NCBI GenBank assembly: GCA_963733845.1
Contig: CAVTEM010000009.1
Coordinates: forward strand, 124,001 to 188,000
Direction of reading: 5' to 3'
From: DATFQE01 sp963733845
GTDB lineage: Bacteria > Actinomycetota > Thermoleophilia > Gaiellales > Gaiellaceae
Length of the DNA: 64,000 nt
A program made the position numbers and the translations under genes. Below the pieces are notes generated by a model that saw only the letters and a list, made by a program, of their open reading frames with translations, had not been told where the DNA came from and made no database searches. This document shows, one piece after another, positions 8,374-17,592 of the stretch; the first letter of the stretch is position 1, and each line of letters opens with the position of its first letter.

Positions 8374-9541
8374 GGAGATCCAGGAGGCGCGCGAGCGCCT
8401 CGCCGGCGTCGCGCGCCAGACGCCGGTGTTCCGCTCGGAGACGTTCTCGCGCACTGGCCGGCCGCGACGTCCAGCTGAAGGCCGAGGGGCTGCAGCGGAC
8501 CGGCGCGTTCAAGATCCGCGGCGCGTTCAACAAGATCTCGACGCTGACCGAGGCCGAGCGGGCCGCAGGCGTGGTCGCGGCGAGCGCGGGCAACCACGGC
8601 CAGGCGGTGGCCTGGGCCGCACGCGAGGCCGGGATCCCGGCGACGGTCTTCATGCCGCAGGACGCGCCGATGGCGAAGGTCGAGGCGACCAAGAACTACG
8701 GTGCCACGGTCGAGCTCGGCGGTGAGGACTTCGACGAGGCGATGGCGGCCGCGATCCAGGCGGCCGAGGACAGCGGCGCCACCTTCGTGCACGCGTTCGA
8801 GGACGAGCGGGTGATCGCCGGGCAGGGCACGCTCGGGCTCGAGATCGCCGATCAGCTGCCGGACGTCGAGACGGTCGTGGTGCCGATCGGGGGCGGCGGG
8901 CTCGCCTCGGGGATCGCGCTGGCGCTGCGCGAGCTCAGGCCGAGCGTGCGGATCGTGGGCGTCCAGGCCGCAGCGTGCGCGCCGTACACGGGGGCGACCG
9001 ACCACGGCTTCACCATCGCCGACGGAATCGCCGTCAAGCAGCCGAGCGAGCTGACGGGCGCGATCCTCCGGGACACGCTCGCCGACATCGTCACCGTCAC
9101 CGACGAGGAGATCAGCGAGGCGATCGTCCTCCTGCTCGAGCGCGCCAAGCTGGTCGTGGAGGGCGCAGGTGCCGCGTCGCTCGCCGCCGTGCTGGGGGGC
9201 CGGGTGGGCGGCTCGGGACAGGTCTGCGCCCTGCTCTCGGGCGCGAACATCGATCCCACGCTGCTGATCTCCGTCATGCGGCACGGGCTGACGTCCTCCG
9301 GCCGCTACCTCGTCGTGCGCACGAAGATCTCCGACCGCCCGGCGAGCTGCTGAAGCTGCTCTCGCTCGTTGCCGAGGAGCGCGTGAACGTGGTCTCGGTC
9401 GAGCACCATCGCGAGGGCCTCGACCTCCCGGTCGTGGAGACCGAGGTCGAGCTGACGCTGGCCACGAGAGACCGCGAGCATCGCGACGGCCTGCTCGAGA
9501 CGATGCGCCGCTGGGGCTACGGGGTCGAACGCGTCCGCTAA
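8345..9541 (+). CDS. ilvA: Threonine dehydratase, broken by two frameshifts
   Basis: PLP-dependent threonine ammonia-lyase (threonine to 2-oxobutyrate) of about 398 residues. The N-terminus is LREIQEARERLAGVARQTPV. A +1 shift near 8451 leads to LAGRDVQLKAEGLQRTGAFKIRGAFN-type sequence with the PLP lysine. SAGNHGQAVAWAAREAGI and the glycine loop IGGGGLASGIA follow. A -1 shift near 9340 (one G missing in a CCCGG context) restores GELLKLLSLVAEERVNVV, a C-terminal ACT-like domain ending at 9541. The two shifts compensate and all family motifs survive, so I regard them as sequence errors. The biosynthetic or catabolic role is undecided; a single ACT-like tail fits the shorter class. It starts inside the meaB 3' end. 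Confidence 0.85.
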
Positions 9542-9544
9542 GGA

Positions 9545-9573
9545 CGTGTCCAGGGGTCTGACCCCCGGACACG
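9545..9573. repeat. Imperfect palindrome (REP-like) after ilvA
   Basis: Two nested arms: CGTGTCC (9545-9551) pairs with GGACACG (9567-9573), and GGGGT (9553-9557) pairs with ACCCC (9561-9565) around a CTG loop, with one A/C mismatch. It lies 4 bp after the threonine dehydratase stop and just before the cyclase promoter. It could terminate transcription or be a repetitive extragenic palindrome. Confidence 0.6.
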
Positions 9574-9577
9574 GCCG

Positions 9578-9606
9578 TTGGAGACGTGCGGCTGGGCTCG
9601 TAGACT
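9578..9606 (+). promoter_or_regulatory. Promoter of the first cyclase gene
   Basis: TTGGAG (9578-9583), a 17-nt spacer and TAGACT (9601-9606), close to the sigma-70-type consensus with ideal spacing. The -10 box ends 7 nt before the ATG at 9614, so the mRNA would be leaderless or nearly so. Confidence 0.5.
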
Positions 9607-9613
9607 CGAACGC

Positions 9614-12600
9614 ATGGCCTCCGCTCCTCGCCGCGAGCGCAAGGTCGTCAGCGTGCTCTTCGCCGACCTCGTCGGCTTCACGTCGCGCGTCCGACTCGCT
9701 CGACCCCGAGGACGTCGAGGCGATCCTTGCGCCGTACCACGCCCACGTGCGCACCGAGCTCGAGCGCTTCGGCGGCTCGGTGGAGAAGTTCATCGGCGAC
9801 GCTGTCGTGGCCGTCTTCGGCGCGCCCGTGGCGCACGAGGACGACGCCGAGCGCGCGGTCCGAGCCGCCCTCGCCATCCGCGACTGGGCGCGGGACGACG
9901 ACGCCGGTCTCGAGCTGAGGATCGCGGTCAACACCGGAGAGGCCCTCGTGTCACTGGATGCGGACCCGGCCTCGGGCGACCACGCGGTTGCGGGCGACGT
10001 GGTCAACACCGCCTCGCGGCTCCAGGCGGCGGCGCCCGTCAACGGCATCCTCGTCGGCGAGGTCACCCACCGCGCGACGGAGCACGCGATCGAATACCGC
10101 GAGGCCGCCGCGGTCGAGGCGAAGGGCAAGGGCGAGCCGGTCGCCGTCTGGGAGCCGGTCCAGGCCCGGTCGCGCCTCGGCTCGGACGTCGGCCTGCGCA
10201 CGCGCTCGCCGCTCGTCGGGCGCGGGCGCGAGCTCGAAGTGCTCGTCGGCGCGCTGGCTCGCGTGCGGGAGGAGCGCTCGCCCCAGCTCGTCACGCTCGT
10301 CGGCGTCCCCGGGATCGGCAAGAGCCGGCTCGTACACGAGCTCTCACAGCTCGCGGAGGACGATCCCGAGCTCATCACCTGGCGCCAGGGCAGGTGCCTC
10401 GCCTACGGCGACGGCATCTCGTTCTGGGCGCTCTCGGAGATGGTGAAGGCCCACGCCGGCATCCTCGAGGGCGATTCCGCCGAGGTGGCCGAAGGGAAGG
10501 TCCGCGCGGCGGTCGCCGACGCGCTCTCCGACCGGACCGAGGCCGACTGGGTCGTCGATCACCTGCGGCCGCTGCTCGGCCTGGGGGAGGGAGGCTGGAC
10601 GAGCTCCGACCCGCGCGCAGAGGGGTTCGCCGCCTGGCGGCGGTTCTTCGAGGGCCTCGCGGAGCAGCGCCCGCTCGTCCTCGTCTTCGAGGACCTCCAC
10701 TGGGCGGACGAAGGCCTGCTCGACTTCGTCGATCACCTCGTCGACTGGGCCGTCGGCGTTCCCGTGCTCGTGGTCGCGACGGCGCGGCCGGAGTTGCTCG
10801 CACGCCGGCCGGGCTGGGGCGGCGGCAAGCCGAACACGACGACGGTCTCGCTCTCCCCGCTGAGCGAGGAGGACACCGCCCGGCTCCTGCACGCCCTGCT
10901 CGAGCGGGCGGTGCTGCCCGCGGAGCTGCACACGCTGCTCCTCGAGCGGGCCGGAGGCAACCCGCTCTACGCCGAGGAGTTCGCTCGGATCGCGGACGAG
11001 CGCGACGACGGCGGCGAGCTGCCGCTGCCGGCTTCGATTCAGGGTCTGATCGCCGCGCGCCTGGACGCCCTCGCCCCCGACGAGAAGGCCCTGCTCCAGG
11101 ACGCGGCCGTGGTCGGGAAGGTGTTCTGGGTCGGCTCGGTCACCGCGCTCGGCGGCGACTCCGGGCTCCCTGACGTCGAGGGTCGGCTCCACGCGCTGGA
11201 GCGGAAGGAGTTCGTGCGGCGTGAGCGGCGGACCGCGGTCGCCGGCGACACGCAGTACGCGTTCGGCCACGGGCTGGTCCGCGACGTCGCCTACGGCCAG
11301 ATTCCCCGTGCCTCCCGCGCCGACAAGCACCGCCGTGCAGCCGAGTGGATCGAGGCGCTCGGGCGCGCCGAGGACCACGCCGAGATGCGGGCGCACCACT
11401 TCGTCAGCGCCCTCGAGACCGCCCGGGCAGCCGGCCAGGATTCGGCTCCGCTCGAGGCCGCTGCCGCCCGGGCTCTGCGGGACGCCGGCGACCGCGCGCT
11501 CGCGCTGCACTCGACCCTCGCTGCCTCGCGGCTCTACGACCGGGCGCTCACCCTGATGGCGGTGGACGACCCGTCGCGGCCGCGCCTCGTCCTCAGTGCG
11601 GCGACCGCACGCTTCGACGCCACCTTCGACAACCTCGACGAGCTGACGTCGGCCCATGATCTCCTGCTCGCGGCCGGCGACCGCGAGGCGGCCGCCCGCG
11701 CGGCGGTGCTGATCGCGAACTACCACTGGAGCCACGGCAGCCCGGGCGAGGTCACCAGGGAGCAGCTCGAGCGCGCGGCCGAGCTGGCCGAGACCTTGCC
11801 GGCTTCGCCGTCCAAGGCGGTCGTCCTCGCCGAGCTATCGCGCTTCCACATGCTCGGGGACCGCTTCGACCTCGCCGGTCGGTTCGCCGAGGAGGCGCTC
11901 GAGCTGGCCGACGAGCTCGACCTGGACGAAGCGCGCGCAAACGTCCTCAACAACCTCGGCACGATGAAGGTCGCCGTCGGCGACCGTAGCGGCATCGCCG
12001 ACCTCGAGCGCAGCATCGCGCTCGCCGAAGCGCACAACTCCGCCGAGGCCGTGCGGGGCTACAACAACCTCGCCTACTGCCTGTACCGGCTGGGCGACCT
12101 CCGGCACTACGCGGCGGTGACCGAGCGCATGCAGGCCGCCTCGGAGCGGTTCGGCGGCGACTGGGTCAGCTGGGCGGCCGACCGGCGCGTGCACGTTCTG
12201 TACCAGTCGGGCGAATGGGACGAGGCCGCCGCGCTCCTGGAGAAGATGCTGGCCGGCGTGGCCGCCGGTTCCGGCCATTACCTCGAGGCGGCCTGGAGGG
12301 ACACGAGGGCGCGCATCCGGCTCGCTCGCGGCGACACCGACGGAGCCGAGGAGGACGCCTAGGTCGCACTCGATCGCGCCCAGGTGACCGGCGACGCCCA
12401 GCTGGTCATACCGATGATCGCGCTGCGCGCGCGCATCGTCGCCGAAGAGCGGCCGGAGCTGGCCGCGGAGCTCGTGGACGAGCTCGGCACCTTCAGCGAA
12501 CGAGGCGCGGCGAGCCTTCCGCATGCGTGGTTCCTCGACGCGGTCGAGGCCGCGCGCATGGTCGGCAAGACCGAGCTGCTCGAGGAGCTGGCGGCGCGGG

Positions 12601-12860
12601 CGCCGACGACGACGACCTGGATGGAGGCCGGCCTCTTGCTCCTCCGCGATGACCCGGAAGCAGCGGCCGCGATCTTTCGCGAGATGGGCGCACGGCCCGA
12701 CGAGGCGCACGCCCACGTGCGCGCGGCCGAGCGGCTGGTCGCCGAAGGGCGCACCGCGGAGGCCGACGTGGAGCTCGCTCCCGCGCTGGCGTTCTACCGC
12801 GAGGTCGGCGCCACGGCGTTCGCGCGCCGCGCCGAAGCCCTGCTGCGCGAGTCCGCCTGA
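9614..12860 (+). CDS. Adenylate cyclase/AAA ATPase/TPR regulator 1 (frameshift and in-frame stop)
   Basis: Large class III cyclase regulator, tandem paralogue of the next gene. An N-terminal cyclase homology domain has VSVLFADLVGFTSR and VEKFIGDAVVAVFGAP (two metal Asp) and VNTASRL (transition-state Asn/Arg). An AAA/STAND ATPase with Walker A GVPGIGKSR (~230) and Walker B LVLVFEDLHWAD follows, then TPR-like helical repeats. Two lesions: a +1 shift near 9690, just after FTSR, and a TAG at 12360-12362, where the paralogue reads through. Homologous sequence (VALDRAQVTGDAQLVIP) continues in frame to TGA at 12858. With one base removed and TAG read as a sense codon the protein is about 1,080 residues. 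It could be a decaying duplicate or a consensus error. Likely function: cAMP synthesis gated by the ATPase-TPR sensor. Confidence 0.85.
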
Positions 12861-12861
12861 A

Positions 12862-15800
12862 ATGGACGGCGGCCCCCGGCGCGAGCGCAAGGTCGTCAGC
12901 GTGATCTTCGCCGACCTGGTCGGCTTCACGTCGCGTGCCGAGACGCTCGACCCCGAGGACGTCGAGGCGATCCTCCGACCCTTCCACGACCGTCTTCGCT
13001 CCGAGCTCGAGCAGCGCGGCGGGACGGTCGAGAAGTTCATCGGCGACGCGGTCATGGCCGTCTTCGGCGCCCCGGTCGCCCACGAGGACGACCCCGAGCG
13101 CGCCGTGCGGGCGGCGCTCGCGATCCGGGACTGGATCACAGACGAGGAGGAGCTGGAGGTTCGGATCGCGGTGAACACGGGTGAGGTGCTCGTGTCCCTC
13201 GAGCCCGGCGCAGGAGCCGAGCGCGGGCTCGTTGCCGGAGACGTGGTGAACACCGCCGCGAGGCTTCAGTCCGCGGCGCCGGTGAACGGGATCCTCGTCG
13301 GCGAGGCGACCCACAGCGCGACCTCCCGCGCGATCGAGTACCGCGAGGCGCCGCCCGTCGAGGCGAAGGGCAAGTCGCGCCCGGTGCCCGTCTGGGAGGT
13401 GATCCAGGCGCGCTCGCGTTACGGCGCGGACGTGATGCACGAGCCGAAGACCGCGCTCGTCGGGCGCGAGCGCGAGCTCGGACTGCTGGTCAGCACGCTG
13501 GCCCGGTCGCAGCACGAGCGCTCGCCGCAGCTCGTCACCCTCGTCGGTGTCCCAGGCATCGGCAAGAGCAGGCTCGTCTACGAGCTCTTCTCCGAGGTCG
13601 ACACCCGGCCGGAGCTCATCTACTGGCGCCAGGGCCGCTGTCTTCCGTACGGCGACGGGGTCGCGTTCTGGGCGCTCGGCGAGATCCTCAAGGCGCACGC
13701 CGGAATCCTCGAGGGCGAGACGGAGGAGGCCGCGGCCGAGAAGCTGCGTGCGGTCGTCGAGGAGGCCGTGCCCGAGCAAGACGACGGCGCCTGGGTCCTG
13801 CGCGAGCTCAAGCCGCTCGTCGGGCTCTCCGAGGGCGACACGGGTGACCGTCGCGCGGAGAGCTTCGCCGCCTGGCGGCGGTTCTTCGAGGGCCTGGCCG
13901 AGCTCGACCCGCTCGTGCTCGTCGTCGAGGACCTCCACTGGGCCGACGAGGGTCTGCTCGACTTCGTCGACCACCTGATCGACTGGGCAACGCAGGTGCC
14001 CATCCTCGTCGTGGCGACGGCGAGGCCCGAGCTGCTCACGCGCCGGCCGGGCTGGGGCGGCGGGAAGCCGAACGCAACGACCATCTCCCTGTCACCGTTG
14101 ACCGAGACGGAGACCGCGACTCTCGTCCACGGCCTGCTCGGCCGGGCCGTGCTGCCCGCCGAGGTGCAGGCCGGGCTGCTCGAGCGGGCAGGCGGAAACC
14201 CGCTCTACGCGGAGGAGTTCGCCCGGATCGCGCTCGAGCATCGAGCACTCGACGCTGCTGAGAGCCTGCCGCTGCCCGAATCCGTCCAGGGGTTGATCGC
14301 CGCTCGTCTCGACGCCCTCAGCAGTGAGGAGAAGGCGCTCGTGCAGGACGCTTCGGTGCTCGGCAAGGTGTTCTGGCTCGGGGCGGTGACGGAGCTCGGC
14401 AGCGTCGAGCGTGGTCGGGCGGAGGAGCTTCTCCACGACCTTGCCCGGAAGCAGTTCGTCCAGCGGGAACGGCGGTCGTCGCTGGAAGGCGACACGCAGC
14501 ACGCGTTCATGCACACGCTCGTCCGCGACGTCGCCTACAGCCAGATACCACGAGCAGATCGCGCGGAGAAGCACCGGCGCGCGGCGGCCTGGATCGAGTC
14601 GCTGGGGCGGCCGGAGGACTACGCCGAGCTTCGCGCTCACCACTACGTCAGCGCCCTGGAGACGCTTCCCACTGGAACAGACACGGCCGACCTCGGCCGT
14701 TCGGCCCGGCTTGCGCTCCGCGACGCCGGTGACCGGGCCGCGTCCCTCAATGCGTTCGACGCCGCCGTCCGCGACTACGAGCGTGCGCTCGGGCTGTGGC
14801 CCCAGGACGATCCCGAGCGACCTCGGCTGCTGCTCTCACTCGCCGAGCAGCGTTTCAGCGCCGAGATCTGGGACGAGCGCGACGGGGCGATCGCGCGGGA
14901 TGCCTTGCTCGCCGTCGGTGACGAGTCGGGCGCTGCCGTAGCGGAGATCATCCGCGCCGAGGTCCTGTGGAATTCCGGCCGTGGCGAGGACGTCCTGGCG
15001 AGCCAGGAGCGAGCGGCGAAGCTGGCGGAAACCCTTCCGGTCTCGCCCTCGAAGGCACGTGTCTATGCGGGCCTGGCGCGCCTCCACTGGCTGGCGAACC
15101 GTGAGGATCCAGCGGCGGTGTTCGCAGACGAGGCGCTTGCGATGGCGGACGCGCTCGGCCTCAGCGGCGTTCGCGCCAGCATCCTGAGCGTCCGCGGCGG
15201 CGTGCGAACGATGAGGGGCGATCAAGGCGGCGTGGCGATGATCGAAGAGAGCATTGCGCTCTTCGAGCAACTGAATTCTTCCGACGCCCAGCGGCCGTAC
15301 AACAACCTCGCCGACAGCCACTACAACCGCGGCGACCTCGACGAGGCCGACGTGGCTGTCCGGCGCATGAAGGAGGCCTGGAAACGGTTTGCGAGCGTCG
15401 ACTGGCTCCGGTGGGCGGAGGCCGAGGAGATTCGACTGGACTACGTCGCCGGCCGCTGGGATCACGCCGTCGAGATCGCCGACCGGTGGATCGAGGACGC
15501 GGCGCAGCAGGGCGGGCACTACCTCGAAGCGCTGTTCAGGTGGTACCGCGGCCGGATCCACCTGGCACGCGGTGACGGAGCGGCTGCCGTGGAGGACGGC
15601 GAGACCGCGCTCGAGCTAGGGCGAGCCGGGCGCGACGCGCAGCTCGTGATCCCCTCGCTCGCCTTCCTGAGCCATGTGCGCTGGGAGCTCGGCGAGGACG
15701 ATGCCGAGGAGCTGGCGCTCGAGCTCGTCGACCGGTGCCGGGGCCTCGAGCTGAACGTGGCACAGGATTGGTTCCCCGAGGTTGCGGTCGTTCTGGCCGG

Positions 15801-16083
15801 GCTCGGCCACAGGGCCGCGATCGAAGCGACGGCCGAGGAATCATCGGCTCCGACTCTCTGGCGCGATGCGGGGCTCGCACTCGGGCGCCGCGATCCGTTG
15901 ACGGCTGCCGAGATCTTCGGGCAGATGGGCGCGCGCCCGTTCGAGGCGGAGACGATCCTGCTTGCCGCCAAGGACGGCCTCGACGCGGAGCTCCCGAAGG
16001 CGATCGAGTTCTTCCGCGAGGTCGGCGCGTCGGCCTATCTGGCCGATGCGGAGTCCCTGCTCGCTAAGAGCCGCAGCGCCTGA
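12862..16083 (+). CDS. Adenylate cyclase/AAA ATPase/TPR regulator 2 (intact)
   Basis: A 1,073-residue intact copy of the preceding gene, starting one base after its stop. The cyclase domain spans residues ~8-185: metal-binding Asp18 in FADLVGFT and Asp in EKFIGDAVMAVFG, and VVNTAARLQ carrying the transition-state Asn and Arg. All catalytic groups occur in one domain, so an active homodimer is expected. Residues ~200-480 form an AAA/STAND ATPase (Walker A GVPGIGKS at 229-236, Walker B LVLVVEDLHWAD). The rest is alpha-helical TPR-like repeats. Cytoplasmic, no membrane segments. By family knowledge it makes cAMP in response to an unknown ligand read by the TPR region. Its 3' end overlaps the convergent MBL-rhodanese gene by 20 bp. 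Confidence 0.93.
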   Translation: MDGGPRRERKVVSVIFADLVGFTSRAETLDPEDVEAILRPFHDRLRSELEQRGGTVEKFIGDAVMAVFGAPVAHEDDPERAVRAALAIRDWITDEEELEVRIAVNTGEVLVSLEPGAGAERGLVAGDVVNTAARLQSAAPVNGILVGEATHSATSRAIEYREAPPVEAKGKSRPVPVWEVIQARSRYGADVMHEPKTALVGRERELGLLVSTLARSQHERSPQLVTLVGVPGIGKSRLVYELFSEVDTRPELIYWRQGRCLPYGDGVAFWALGEILKAHAGILEGETEEAAAEKLRAVVEEAVPEQDDGAWVLRELKPLVGLSEGDTGDRRAESFAAWRRFFEGLAELDPLVLVVEDLHWADEGLLDFVDHLIDWATQVPILVVATARPELLTRRPGWGGGKPNATTISLSPLTETETATLVHGLLGRAVLPAEVQAGLLERAGGNPLYAEEFARIALEHRALDAAESLPLPESVQGLIAARLDALSSEEKALVQDASVLGKVFWLGAVTELGSVERGRAEELLHDLARKQFVQRERRSSLEGDTQHAFMHTLVRDVAYSQIPRADRAEKHRRAAAWIESLGRPEDYAELRAHHYVSALETLPTGTDTADLGRSARLALRDAGDRAASLNAFDAAVRDYERALGLWPQDDPERPRLLLSLAEQRFSAEIWDERDGAIARDALLAVGDESGAAVAEIIRAEVLWNSGRGEDVLASQERAAKLAETLPVSPSKARVYAGLARLHWLANREDPAAVFADEALAMADALGLSGVRASILSVRGGVRTMRGDQGGVAMIEESIALFEQLNSSDAQRPYNNLADSHYNRGDLDEADVAVRRMKEAWKRFASVDWLRWAEAEEIRLDYVAGRWDHAVEIADRWIEDAAQQGGHYLEALFRWYRGRIHLARGDGAAAVEDGETALELGRAGRDAQLVIPSLAFLSHVRWELGEDDAEELALELVDRCRGLELNVAQDWFPEVAVVLAGLGHRAAIEATAEESSAPTLWRDAGLALGRRDPLTAAEIFGQMGARPFEAETILLAAKDGLDAELPKAIEFFREVGASAYLADAESLLAKSRSA

Positions 16084-17401
16084 ACGAGACGGTCTCGCCG
16101 CCGCGCTCGGCGTAGTCCTGCACTCCGCCGTGGAGCACGGGGCGGGCATCGATGCCGTCGGCCGCCAGGACGCTCGCCGCGATCGCGGCCCGCGACCCGG
16201 TCGTGCAGATCGTGACCAGAGGCTGCTCGCCGCGCAGGTCGTCGGTCCAGGCCGGCACGAGTCGGTAGGGGATGTGGCGGCTCCCGGCGATGTAGCCCTC
16301 GTCGCGCTCGTCCTTCTCGCGCACGTCCAGGACCGTGACCTCGCCTTCGGCCAGCAGCGCGTCGAGCTCCTCGAGCTCGACGAACGCCGTCCGCTCGTCC
16401 GCAGGCGGATCCACGAGCCGGCCGGCCAGCTGCAGGATCCCGACCGAGCGCAGCCCGCGGGCCGCGTGCTCGGCGTCCTCGGGCGAGTCGGCGACGAGCG
16501 CGACCTCCGCCCCGTCCGGGATCACGAAGGCGGCCTTCGTCGGCCAGCTCGAGTCGCCCAGCGGCACGTTCAGGGTGCCGGGCGCGTGGCCGGCGGCGAA
16601 CAGCTCCGGTCTGCGCACGTCGAGCACCACCGCACCGTCCGCGGCGGCGACGGTCCCGAGCGGGCCGGGCGCTCCCACGAAGGGACCGCGGTTGAGCTCG
16701 ACGATCCGCTCCATGTTCGGCGGCCGCGGCGCGGTGGACGCGCTCGTCTCGGCCACGAACTCGTTCTCGTCCTTGACGAACGCGGCGTTGAACTGCCGCT
16801 CGAACCCGATCGTGGTCGACGCCTTCGAGCTCATCTGCGTGCCGCAGAGCGAGCCGGCGACGTGGCCGGGGAAGACCTCGACGCCGTCACCGAGCTCCAG
16901 CAGCGCGCGCAGCGAGCGGTGCAGGTCACGGGCGCCCTCGGTCGCCTCGACCGCGAGGTCCGGGCGCGCGGCCGTGCCGACGAGCAGCGAGTCGCCGGTG
17001 ATGACGAACTGGGGGTCGTCGCCCCGGGCCCTGTCGACGACCGCGAAGCAGCAGTGCTCGGGACGATGCCCTGGCGTGTGCAGGACGCGGATGGTCAGCT
17101 CGCCGACCGCGATCGCATCCCCGTCGGCCAGCGGGTCGAACGGATACTCGGGCTCGGCCTTCGCGTGGATCGCAAGCCGGGCTCCGTGCTCCAGGGCAAA
17201 GCGTCCGTGGCCGGAGAGGTGGTCGGCGTGGGTGTGGGTCTCCAGCACGCGGACGATGCGCGCGCTGTGCTGCGCGGCCTCCTCCAGATACGGCTCGATC
17301 GCGTAGGCCGGGTCGATCACCACCGCTTCCCCGGTCTTCTCGTCGCCGATCAGATAGGACGCGCAGCCGAGATCGTCGTCGACGAACTGGCGAAACAGCA
17401 C
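16064..17401 (-). CDS. MBL-fold hydrolase with two rhodanese domains
   Basis: A 445-residue protein of the persulfide dioxygenase-like (ETHE1/BlhA-type) group. The N-terminal metallo-beta-lactamase domain has THTHADH at 55-61, HTPGHRPEHCC, the metal-bridging Asp in ITGDSLLVG and the distal His in FPGHVAGSLCG. Two rhodanese modules follow. The first (about 255-345) lacks the catalytic Cys. The second (about 350-445) has TICTTGSR with an active-site Cys. The likely role is sulfane-sulfur handling (glutathione or low-molecular-weight persulfide oxidation, sulfur transfer). It is divergent from the peptide importer operon and convergent with the cyclase gene, overlapping that gene's 3' end. Confidence 0.9.
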   Translation of the reverse strand: MLFRQFVDDDLGCASYLIGDEKTGEAVVIDPAYAIEPYLEEAAQHSARIVRVLETHTHADHLSGHGRFALEHGARLAIHAKAEPEYPFDPLADGDAIAVGELTIRVLHTPGHRPEHCCFAVVDRARGDDPQFVITGDSLLVGTAARPDLAVEATEGARDLHRSLRALLELGDGVEVFPGHVAGSLCGTQMSSKASTTIGFERQFNAAFVKDENEFVAETSASTAPRPPNMERIVELNRGPFVGAPGPLGTVAAADGAVVLDVRRPELFAAGHAPGTLNVPLGDSSWPTKAAFVIPDGAEVALVADSPEDAEHAARGLRSVGILQLAGRLVDPPADERTAFVELEELDALLAEGEVTVLDVREKDERDEGYIAGSRHIPYRLVPAWTDDLRGEQPLVTICTTGSRAAIAASVLAADGIDARPVLHGGVQDYAERGGETVSFRRCGS

Positions 17402-17592
17402 CGCAGGATCCTAGCGCCGCCGCCGGAGGCCCTTTGGTCTGCATCGAAGCCGACGAGGATCATCAGGACGGGCGCCTGACAACAACCGCCAACAGAGGCA
17501 TTCCAAGCCTTAACCAGCACTTAATCGGCATGATTCGTCTAACCGGGCATAGAGATCACTGTTCTGTAATCGCCCAGGAAGGACGTACACGG
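17402..17592 (+). promoter_or_regulatory. Intergenic promoter region of the peptide importer
   Basis: This 190-bp divergent gap between the MBL-rhodanese gene and the importer is the longest AT-richer stretch nearby (around 17500-17570, with TTAACC, TTAATC and TAACC elements). It must hold the importer promoter and perhaps an operator. I could not fix a convincing -35/-10 pair. A Shine-Dalgarno AGGAAGG lies just before the ATG. Confidence 0.4.
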
